Source of the DNA: Paraburkholderia sejongensis
GTDB taxonomy: Bacteria > Pseudomonadota > Gammaproteobacteria > Burkholderiales > Burkholderiaceae
Length of the DNA stretch: 64,000 nucleotides
Assembly: GCF_020880815.1 (NCBI RefSeq)
Contig: NZ_JAJITD010000012.1
Location: forward strand, 124,001-188,000
Direction: 5' to 3'
This document shows positions 44,995 through 52,216 of the stretch, one piece after another (within the stretch, counting starts at the first letter, position 1; each line of letters begins with the position of its first letter). The notes below the pieces were generated by a model, which was given only the letters and a program-made list of their open reading frames with translations, had not been told where the DNA came from and did not search any database. Both the position numbers and the translations under genes were made by a program.

Positions 44995-47232
44995 ATGAAG
45001 AATCAAAAGAACACACGTAAAAAAGGGCTGTCGCTTCATCGTCCGGTGCAGCTTGCGGCGTGGCTGGCCTTTGCCGGCGCGGCGCAAGCTGCTTTCGCAC
45101 AGAGCGCCGTCGGCGGGGAAACCGCGGCGCCGGGAGCCGCGGCAACGGGCGCGGCGGCGGGCGGGGCCGCGAGTGGGCCGGCAAGCGGAGCGGCCGGCGG
45201 CACCGAGCAGGCGCTGCCTGCCGTCAATGTCAGCGCGAGCGCCCAAAGCGATTCGCCGTTGAACCTGCGCACGCAAGTGTCCGCCGGCGCGCTGGGGTCG
45301 CGCTCGCAGCTCGAAACCCCGTTTTCGACCACGGTCGTAACCGGCGAGGAGCTCGCCGACCGTCAGGCCAACAAGCTCGGCGACGTGTTCATGGGCGACG
45401 CGTCGGTGACCGACAACAGCAACGCGTATAGCGCGTGGGCCACCTATATTTCGATTCGCGGTCTGCCGATCGACTGGCAGAACGGTTTCCGCATCGACGG
45501 CAATCCGTTTATTTCGTACGGCATAACGATGCCTTATGAAAACCTCGAGCGGGTCGAATTGCTGAAGGGCCTCGGCGGCTTCATGTATGGCTTCGCGCAG
45601 CCGGGCGGGATGGTCAACTATGTGACCAAGACACCGGGCGACAAGCCGGTGACGAGCGTGTCGGTCGGCTACCGGATGGACAGCGTGTTCAGCCAGCACG
45701 CGGACCTGAGCCGCCGCTTCGGTCCGGACGGAATGTTCGGCGCGCGCATCAACTATACGCACGAGGCGGGCAAGACGTATAACGCGGGCGACATCAATCG
45801 CAATTCGCTGGCGGTCGCGCTCGACGGTCAGCTCACGCGCGACCTGCAGGTTTACTTCAACGCGATCTACCAGCAAAGCCGTTCGAGCGGCCAGACGCCG
45901 GCGATCTACATCTCCCCGCAATATGTGGGTACTGGATTGCCGTCGCCGATCAGCGGCGGCAGCAATCTGCTCGGCGGCACTGACCAGCATCTGAACACCA
46001 ACCTGCAGCTGTACACCGGCGGCGTCAAATATCAGATCACGCCGAACTGGTCGTTCAATACGTCGGTGAGCTACAGCAAGTCGACGCGCGACCGTAACGA
46101 GAGCACGCTGACGCTGCTGAACCAGGCGGGCGACTACTCGGACAGCCGCTGGAACGGCGACGAAGGCCATCAGGACATCTACTGGCAGGGCATGTTCGAA
46201 GGCAAGGCGAAGACCGGCATTTTCAGGCACGACCTCGTGTTCGGCGCGTCGTATCAGCGTCAGACCAACGACTACAGCGCCGTTTCGCACTTCTTCACAT
46301 TGGGCGACGGCAACCTGTATCAGCCGAACCCATGGCGCTACTACTCGGGCGCGGGTCTGGACAAATACCGCGACAGCCAGATCACGCAGAAGTCGCTATT
46401 CGCCAGCGACACGATCCAGTTGACCGAGCGCTGGTCGGTGCTCGCGGGTCTGCGCTACTCGAACTACGATCAGGAGAGCTACAACCTGAGCGGCGGGCGC
46501 GTGTCGCAGTACAGTCAGAATGGCGTGCTGACGCCGACCGCCGCGCTGATGTACAAGCTCGAACCGCATACGACGCTGTACGCGAGCTATGTGGAAGCGC
46601 TGGAGCAGGGCACGATTGTCGACCAGATCTATGCGAACGGCGGCGCGTTGCTGCGTCCGCTGCGCTCGCGTCAGTACGAGATCGGCATCAAGAGCGAACA
46701 GGAGCGCTGGAGCGCGACGGCCGCGCTGTTCCGCATCGAACGCGGGGCCGCTTACGCGAACGAACAGAACGTCTATGTGCAGGACGGCAACTCGATCTAT
46801 CAGGGTCTCGAAACCGCCGGCAGCGTGCGGCTCGGCCGCAACTGGCAGGTGGCCGGCTCGATGTTGCTGCTCGACTCGTGGTACGCGAAGGGGCAGGCGT
46901 ATAACGGCAATCGCGTCGCGGGTGCGCCGCAGTTCGTCGCCGCCGGTCGGGTGACTTACGACGTGCCGCAAGTGCCTGGACTGCAAGTCGGCGCGGCCGC
47001 GAAATTCACCGGCAGCACCAAGGTGCGCCCGGCGGGCGACCTGGAAACGGGCGGCTACATGATCGTGAACGTCGGCGCGAACTATCTGACCCGTGTGGGC
47101 GGCCACGATGTGACGCTGCGCGCGGCGATCGACAACATCACGAACCGCCGCTACTGGATGTATCAGTACGCGAGCTACATTGGGCCGGGCGAGCCGCGCA
47201 TGGTCAGTGTGAACGCGAAGATCGATTTCTGA
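44995..47232 (+). CDS. TonB-dependent ferric siderophore receptor
   Basis: A 745-residue outer-membrane receptor. A signal peptide (LAAWLAFAGAAQAAFA) is followed by a Gly/Ala-rich low-complexity stretch (about 40-75), the TonB-box region LPAVNVSAS, a plug domain (ETPFSTTVVTGEELADRQANKLGDVF, PGGMVNYVTKTPGDKP) and a 22-strand barrel ending in the aromatic motif PRMVSVNAKIDF. Length and motifs fit the ferrichrome/alcaligin (FauA) class. It is divergent from the biosynthesis operon and preceded by a Fur-box-like site. Confidence 0.93.
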   Translation: MKNQKNTRKKGLSLHRPVQLAAWLAFAGAAQAAFAQSAVGGETAAPGAAATGAAAGGAASGPASGAAGGTEQALPAVNVSASAQSDSPLNLRTQVSAGALGSRSQLETPFSTTVVTGEELADRQANKLGDVFMGDASVTDNSNAYSAWATYISIRGLPIDWQNGFRIDGNPFISYGITMPYENLERVELLKGLGGFMYGFAQPGGMVNYVTKTPGDKPVTSVSVGYRMDSVFSQHADLSRRFGPDGMFGARINYTHEAGKTYNAGDINRNSLAVALDGQLTRDLQVYFNAIYQQSRSSGQTPAIYISPQYVGTGLPSPISGGSNLLGGTDQHLNTNLQLYTGGVKYQITPNWSFNTSVSYSKSTRDRNESTLTLLNQAGDYSDSRWNGDEGHQDIYWQGMFEGKAKTGIFRHDLVFGASYQRQTNDYSAVSHFFTLGDGNLYQPNPWRYYSGAGLDKYRDSQITQKSLFASDTIQLTERWSVLAGLRYSNYDQESYNLSGGRVSQYSQNGVLTPTAALMYKLEPHTTLYASYVEALEQGTIVDQIYANGGALLRPLRSRQYEIGIKSEQERWSATAALFRIERGAAYANEQNVYVQDGNSIYQGLETAGSVRLGRNWQVAGSMLLLDSWYAKGQAYNGNRVAGAPQFVAAGRVTYDVPQVPGLQVGAAAKFTGSTKVRPAGDLETGGYMIVNVGANYLTRVGGHDVTLRAAIDNITNRRYWMYQYASYIGPGEPRMVSVNAKIDF

Positions 47233-47400
47233 CCGCAGTGGGGTCGGTCCGCCGGCCCGCTGACACTACTCGTTGATGAGCCGATGACCGAACGGACCGC
47301 GACGGGTCGAACCGTCGCCGCTCCGGACGGCACCGGCGAGTCGAGCGAAGCGGCACCCGCAGCGGTCCGCTTTGCACCGACGTTATCCGACCAACCGCAC

Positions 47401-47898
47401 TTAAGCCGCCACCAACGCCGACAACTTGCTCACCGTGTCAGCGCAAGCGCGCGCCGCTTCCGCGCCCTTTACGAGGAAGTGCTCGCGGAAGTACTTCACA
47501 TGTTCTTCACCATGGAAATGGTGCGGCGTCAGCACCGCCGAGAAAACCGGTGTGCCGGTTTCGAGCTGTACCTGCATCAGTCCGTTGATGACCGCCTGCG
47601 CGACGAATTCGTGCCGGTAAATCCCGCCGTCGACTACCAGACCCGCAGCGACGATGCCCGCATAACGGCCGCTTTGCGCGAGACGCTTTGCGTGCAGCGG
47701 AATTTCGAAAGCGCCTGGCACTTCGAACAGATCGATATCGCCGGCGCTATAGCCGTACTCCTTGATCGCATCGAGGAACGAGACCTTGCACTGATCGACG
47801 ATGTCGCGATGCCAGCATGCCTGAATGAATGCGAGACGCGGACGCTCGTTGGAGGAAACCGCACCTGCCGGTGCGTTGGAAAAGAGAGGTTTGTTCAT
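47401..47898 (-). CDS. ribH: 6,7-dimethyl-8-ribityllumazine synthase, type II (RibH2)
   Basis: A 165-residue lumazine synthase, which joins 5-amino-6-ribitylaminouracil and 3,4-dihydroxy-2-butanone 4-phosphate in riboflavin synthesis. FEVPGAFEIPLHAKRLA is the shared core; GLVVDGGIYRHEFVAQAVINGLMQVQLETG and VLTPHHFHGEEH are the marks of the type II (decameric, RibH2) enzymes known from Brucella and rhizobia, not of the common type I. The start at 47898 (MNKPLFS) gives the family length. The gene stands alone behind an FMN riboswitch. Confidence 0.93.
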   Translation of the reverse strand: MNKPLFSNAPAGAVSSNERPRLAFIQACWHRDIVDQCKVSFLDAIKEYGYSAGDIDLFEVPGAFEIPLHAKRLAQSGRYAGIVAAGLVVDGGIYRHEFVAQAVINGLMQVQLETGTPVFSAVLTPHHFHGEEHVKYFREHFLVKGAEAARACADTVSKLSALVAA

Positions 47899-47973
47899 GG
47901 ACTTCAGCCTGTTTTGTGTGAACAGGGCGTAGAACGGCCGCGTTCCCGCCGAAGCGAGATGCTGGACGTCCTG

Positions 47974-48130
47974 TTCTCTTTCATCCGGACTATGACCGTC
48001 GGCCCCGGAATCCAACCGGGTCTGCTGACCTCTGCTCGACTGCCGTAAAGGCTGCTCAAACAGAGCGCTCGCGGGCTACGTCTTGCGAAAAGACGATTAC
48101 CGCCGGTGGGGAGTTGCACCCCGCCCCGAG
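47974..48130 (-). ncRNA. FMN riboswitch (RFN element) upstream of ribH
   Basis: Read on the minus strand, the element opens with CGGGGCGGGGTGCAACTCCC, continues with CACCGGCGGTAA and AGCCCGCGAGCG, then GGTCAGCAGACCCGG, GATTCCGGGGCCGACGGTCA and TAGTCCGGATGAAAGAGAAC. These are the conserved blocks of the RFN aptamer in the right order. It ends about 75 bp before the ribH start, so it can control translation or termination according to FMN level. Confidence 0.96.
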
Positions 48131-48194
48131 AACGTGTTCGTTGACGAACGGGCCGTACGTTACCACGAATGCCGGCAGTTTGTCGGGTAGCCGC

Positions 48195-48820
48195 TCAGCC
48201 GTCGTGGTCACTCGTCAACGCGGCCGCGACCCGCTCGCGTAGTGTCGGCAGCATCTCGCTTTCGAACCACGGATTGCGTTTGAACCACGCGATATTGCGC
48301 GGCGACGGATGCGGCAGCGGCATCACCCGCGGGCCGAATTCGGCCCAGCGCACAAGCGTATCGGTCAGCGTCGGGCCGAATGCGTCGCCGAGTCCGAAGC
48401 GTTGCGCGTACTGGCCGATCAGCAGCGTGAGCCGCACCGACTTCGAATGCGCGAGCAACTCGCGATGCCAGCGGCTCGCGCATTCGGGCCGCGGCGGCAA
48501 ATCTCCGCTCGCTCCGCGGCCCGGAAACAGAAGCCGACTGGCACGATCGCAAATTTCGACGGGTCGTAAAACGTCGCGTCGTCGACGCCGAGCCATGTGC
48601 GCAGCCGCGCGCCGCTCGCGTCGCTCCACGGCACGCCCGACGCATGCACCTTGGCGCCCGGCGCCTGGCCGACGATCAGAATGCGCGCCTGGGTTGAGGC
48701 CACCAGCACCGGACGAGGCGCATGCGGCAGCAGCGGCGCGCATAGCGTGCACGCGCGGATCTCGCGAAGCAGCAGGTCGAGCGACGCGGGGGAGTTGGAG
48801 CGTTTGTTCGTAACAGCCAT
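48195..48820 (-). pseudogene. uracil-DNA glycosylase family gene, broken by a frameshift
   Basis: Two overlapping frames together make one uracil-DNA glycosylase-family protein of about 208 residues. The first, from ATG 48820, gives LREIRACTLCAPLLPHAPRP, ILIVGQAPGAKVHASGVPW and FAIVPVGFCF, then loses family identity. The second resumes with PGRGASGDLPPRPECASRWHRELL, LLIGQYAQRFGLG and the catalytic-loop motif LPHPSPRNIAWF. The switch is at 48521-48526 (minus strand TTTCCGG where TTTCCCGG would restore the frame), a one-base loss. It may be a real mutation or a sequence error. Confidence 0.85.
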
Positions 48821-48860
48821 ACGGGGCAGGGTGACGGTCCGCGCGACGTGCATCGGATTG

Positions 48861-48902
48861 TGTCGTAAATGATGGGTCGTAAGCGGTGGGTCGTAAGTCG
48901 TG
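48861..48902. repeat. three tandem 14-bp repeats
   Basis: GTCGTAAATGATGG, GTCGTAAGCGGTGG and GTCGTAAGTCGTGG follow each other at 48861, 48875 and 48889, in the gap between the DUF488 gene and the broken glycosylase gene. Confidence 0.75.
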
Positions 48903-48923
48903 GGGCGTGGATCGCAAATTGGC

Positions 48924-49466
48924 TCACGCCGATTCCGCAGCCAGGTAGATCAGCGTGCCGTCGGCTTGCGGCTCGGCGCCGGGCGTCATCGTGGCAGCGG
49001 TAGTGTGCTGCGCATCCATGATGTGCAGCACGGTTTCGCCGTGCATCAGCAGATAGTCGGTGATGATACGCCGGTGACAGCGCCACCAGACCGCCTCCGA
49101 ACACATGATCGCGCAGCGTTGCCGGTGGCCGAGCGTCAGCAACTCCGACAAGCCGTCGCGAAACGTGTCGCTCAGCGCGTAGTCCGCGTAGTTGCGAAAC
49201 GCCGGGTGCGTCCAGTACGTATTCGGCGACGGCATGTCGTCCTTGCGCTTGCCGCGTCGTCCGCCGAGCGCCGCGAGATGCACGTAATCGATTTGCGCCG
49301 GTGCGAGCGAGGCCGGCAGCGTATCGCGATTGAACTGCGGATTGGTGCGCGAGCGCGGAATGCTGCGCACGTCGACCAGCAGTTCGATCCGCTCGCCTTG
49401 CAGCAGCGCGATGAATTCCTGCAACGCGCGGGTGGAGTGGCCAATCGTGTAAAAAGCTGGGGTCAT
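48924..49466 (-). CDS. DUF488-family protein
   Basis: A 180-residue protein of the DUF488 family. FYTIGHSTRALQEFIALLQGE, LLVDVRSIPRSRTNPQFN, IDYVHLAALGG and the C-terminal CSEAVWWRCHRRIITDYLL with its Cys/His pattern are all typical. The function of the family is not established. I chose ATG 49466, preceded by GAGGT. It lies upstream of the broken glycosylase gene on the same strand. Confidence 0.87.
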   Translation of the reverse strand: MTPAFYTIGHSTRALQEFIALLQGERIELLVDVRSIPRSRTNPQFNRDTLPASLAPAQIDYVHLAALGGRRGKRKDDMPSPNTYWTHPAFRNYADYALSDTFRDGLSELLTLGHRQRCAIMCSEAVWWRCHRRIITDYLLMHGETVLHIMDAQHTTAATMTPGAEPQADGTLIYLAAESA

Positions 49467-49853
49467 CGGTGACCTCGCCGGAGAGTTAAGGCGACGCACG
49501 GCACCGGCTTGCTGCACTTGCCGCGCATGAATAGCACGGTCCGCGCAGATGCGGGTGCAGACGCGCGGCGCAGCGAGGACGGTGCCGGTCGTACCGAAAC
49601 ACCGCGCAAGAATCGTGCTGCCCCGTGCGGCCCGCTTGCGTTCATGTTGCGCTCACGTTGCATCCAGGTCCCGCTCAGCCGCGCACGCACAAAGCAGCGG
49701 TGTTCAGCTCGGCGGCGCTGGTCAGCGCCGGCGTCAACTAACGATAGATCGCCGCGCCAGCCGCGTAAACGCGAGATTGCCGCGTGCCCATAAGCGACGC
49801 GGCAATCAAAACTGCAATCAAAGCTGAAGCCTCAAACCCTCAAACCCAAACCC
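49467..49853. other. intergenic region without a recognised gene
   Basis: 387 bp between two leftward genes. Open frames here (for example 49509-49793) are Arg-rich and show no family signal. Near the right end there is a short run of CTCAAACCC-like repeats (about 49830-49858). It must contain the DUF488 promoter. Confidence 0.4.
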
Positions 49854-51071
49854 TCAAAGCCAGGTCCCCCCCTGACGCTCATTCGGCTCCTCCGACAACG
49901 CGTCGAAATCGTGAATCCAGTCGAGGTGGTGCAGCACCTTCTCGCGTGAGCCGAGCCGCGCATTGCGCTCGGTCGCCGCGGGACCGTCCGGCAGATGCAG
50001 CACGTCGGCGGTCGAAATTGACGCGTACTGAACCTTGCGAGTGCGCCCGCGACGCAGACGTTCGTAGGATTCCTGCGCTTCGCGCCAGTTGCCCGGACCT
50101 GCCTTCGCGAGTTGATCGGCCAGCACCACCGCGTCTTCGATTGACTGATTCGCGCCCTGCCCGTGATGCGGCACTAGCGCATGCGCGGCATCGCCGATCA
50201 GCGTCACGCGGCCCTTGCTCCAGCGGCCGAGCGGCGGACGGTGGAACAGACCCCAGCGCTGGCTGATCGGTACCGCGCTGATCATCTGCACGACGGCCGG
50301 ATGCCAGTTCCTGAACTGACGCAACTGCTCGCCTTCGTTAGCCGGCATCACCCAGTCGCGCGACGGCCACGGCGACGGATGCCGTTCGACCAGCAGGAAG
50401 TTCTGATCGCCGTTGTCGCCGATCGGGTAGTGCAGCAGGTGGCCGCCCGGCCCGACCCAGAACTGGATCGTTTCGGGATCGGGCAACAGATCCATGCGCT
50501 CGGCCGGCACCACGCCGCGAAAGCCCGAGCAACCGGAATACAACACGTCGTCATAGCCGAGCATCCAGCGGCGCGTCAGCGAACGCGCGCCGTCGGCGCC
50601 GATCACCAGATCTGCGCTCGCGCGTCCGCCGTTCTGGAACGTCAGTTCGACATGGTCGGCATGCTGGGTCAGATCGACGAGCCGATGGCTGAGCTTGATA
50701 TGTTCGAGGCCGACCGCGCTCGACAGAATCGCCTGCAGATCGGCGCGATGAATGCCCCAGTACGAGCCGCCGAATTGCCCGCGATAGTCGGGCGTGCCGC
50801 GATGATGACCGATCACCTCGCCGCTGCGGCCGTCGCGATAGACGAGGCCGGGCACTTCGGCGACCACCTTCTCGAATTGCGCGCGCAGACCCATCCGGTC
50901 GTAGAAGCGCGTCGCGTTGGCCGACAGCGCGACGGCCGCGCCGACTTCGCGCAGCTCGTCGGTCTGTTCGTACAGTTGTGCGTCGATCCCATGCTCGCGC
51001 AGCGCGAGCGCGAGTGTCAGACCGCCGATACCGGCGCCGACGATGGCGATTTTCAGGTCGTGGTGCTTCAT
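49854..51071 (-). CDS. FAD-dependent monooxygenase, salicylate hydroxylase-like
   Basis: A 405-residue group A flavoprotein hydroxylase. IAIVGAGIGGLTLALALREHGI binds FAD; LVIGADGARSLTRRW is the DG motif; VTLIGDAAHALVPHHGQGANQSIEDAVVLA is the GD motif. It resembles salicylate and hydroxybenzoate hydroxylases, which add one hydroxyl using NAD(P)H. The ATG at 51071 follows GGAGACATAGTC. It is divergent from a LysR regulator, the usual arrangement for single-gene aromatic hydroxylase loci. The substrate is not fixed by the sequence. Confidence 0.87.
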   Translation of the reverse strand: MKHHDLKIAIVGAGIGGLTLALALREHGIDAQLYEQTDELREVGAAVALSANATRFYDRMGLRAQFEKVVAEVPGLVYRDGRSGEVIGHHRGTPDYRGQFGGSYWGIHRADLQAILSSAVGLEHIKLSHRLVDLTQHADHVELTFQNGGRASADLVIGADGARSLTRRWMLGYDDVLYSGCSGFRGVVPAERMDLLPDPETIQFWVGPGGHLLHYPIGDNGDQNFLLVERHPSPWPSRDWVMPANEGEQLRQFRNWHPAVVQMISAVPISQRWGLFHRPPLGRWSKGRVTLIGDAAHALVPHHGQGANQSIEDAVVLADQLAKAGPGNWREAQESYERLRRGRTRKVQYASISTADVLHLPDGPAATERNARLGSREKVLHHLDWIHDFDALSEEPNERQGGTWL

Positions 51072-51180
51072 GACTATGTCTCCGAGATTCAGATTTATAA
51101 GCGACGAGGGGCCGGCGCGTGCCGCCGGGGCGTCGAATGCTTGCGCCGTGAGGTGAAGCCATTCTCGGTGGCCGGGTCTC

Positions 51181-51238
51181 ATTCCACAATAAAATGGATG
51201 GAATCTGCTTCATCACTAATTTGAATGATCGATTTCAA
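51181..51238. promoter_or_regulatory. inverted repeats in the monooxygenase/LysR divergent promoter
   Basis: ATTCCA (51181-51186) and TGGAAT (51199-51204) form one inverted repeat; TTGAA (51221-51225) and TTCAA (51234-51238) form another of the T-N11-A type. Their place between divergent genes suits LysR binding. No other support is available. Confidence 0.45.
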
Positions 51239-51260
51239 CGATCGACGGAAGGCCTGAATC

Positions 51261-52202
51261 ATGGAACTGAGCGAGATCGACCTTAATCTGCTGTTGCTGT
51301 TTCACCGCCTGATGCAGGAGCGGCGCGTAGCGAGCGTGGCCGAGCAGATGAACATGAGCCAGCCCGGCGTCAGCAATGCGCTCGCGAAGCTGCGGCGCCG
51401 GCTCGGCGATCCGTTGTTCGTGCGCGGGCCGGGCGGCGTGGTGCCGACGCCGTTCGCGCTGCGTCTCGCGGACCCGGTCGCGCAGGCGCTCGCGACGCTG
51501 CGCGCCGCGCTCAATCCGGTGACCGGTTTCGATCCGTTGCGCGCGAGTCGCACGATCACGCTCGGCATGACCGATATCGGCGAAGTGGTGTTTTTGCCCG
51601 CGCTGCTCGAGCGGCTGGCGCGCGAGGCGCCGGGCGTCGTGTTAAACACGGTGCGCAATACCGGCGTGAACCTGGGCGAACAGATGGCCGACGGCCGCGT
51701 CGATCTCGCGATCGGTTTGCTGCCGCAACTGAAGGGCGGTTTCTATCAGCGCCGCCTGTTCGATCAGCGCTACGTGTGCCTGTTCCGGCGCGGCCATCCG
51801 CTCGAACAGGCGCCGCTCACGCTCGCGCGCTGGCGCGACGCCGAGCATCTGGTGGTGGTGTCGGCCGGCACCGGCCACGGTCAGGTCGAGGAGTCGTTGA
51901 AGCGGCGCGGCGTGCGGCGGCAAGTGCGGCTGACCGTGCCGCATTTCATGAGCGTCGGCTATATCCTGCAACGTACCGATCTGATCGCGACCGTGCCGGA
52001 GCGGCTTGCGTTGCAGCTCGCCGAGCCGTTTTCATTGAGCATGTGCGGTCTGCCGGTGTCGCTGCCGGGCGCGCCGATTCATCTGCTGTGGCACGAGCGG
52101 GTCCAGCAGGATGAAGGCAATCGCTGGCTGCGCGGCGTCGTCGCCGAGCTGTTCGCCGATTCGCGCAAGCCGGCGCGAGCGGTGAAGGCTGCGCAGGCGT
52201 AG
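51261..52202 (+). CDS. LysR-family transcriptional regulator
   Basis: A 313-residue regulator. The helix-turn-helix is in LLLFHRLMQERRVASVAEQMNMSQPGVSNALAKLRRRLGDPLFVRG, followed by the periplasmic-binding-like effector domain (ITLGMTDIGEVVFLPALLERL, LFRRGHPLEQAPL). It resembles the NahR/LinR group that responds to aromatic acids. It is divergent from the flavin monooxygenase gene, which is its probable target. Confidence 0.9.
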   Translation: MELSEIDLNLLLLFHRLMQERRVASVAEQMNMSQPGVSNALAKLRRRLGDPLFVRGPGGVVPTPFALRLADPVAQALATLRAALNPVTGFDPLRASRTITLGMTDIGEVVFLPALLERLAREAPGVVLNTVRNTGVNLGEQMADGRVDLAIGLLPQLKGGFYQRRLFDQRYVCLFRRGHPLEQAPLTLARWRDAEHLVVVSAGTGHGQVEESLKRRGVRRQVRLTVPHFMSVGYILQRTDLIATVPERLALQLAEPFSLSMCGLPVSLPGAPIHLLWHERVQQDEGNRWLRGVVAELFADSRKPARAVKAAQA

Positions 52203-52216
52203 AGAGCCGCCTGCCT

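Noticed and set aside
49509..49827. Small + strand open frames between the DUF488 and monooxygenase genes
   Set aside because: Arg-rich, low-complexity, overlapping in two frames, with no family signal.
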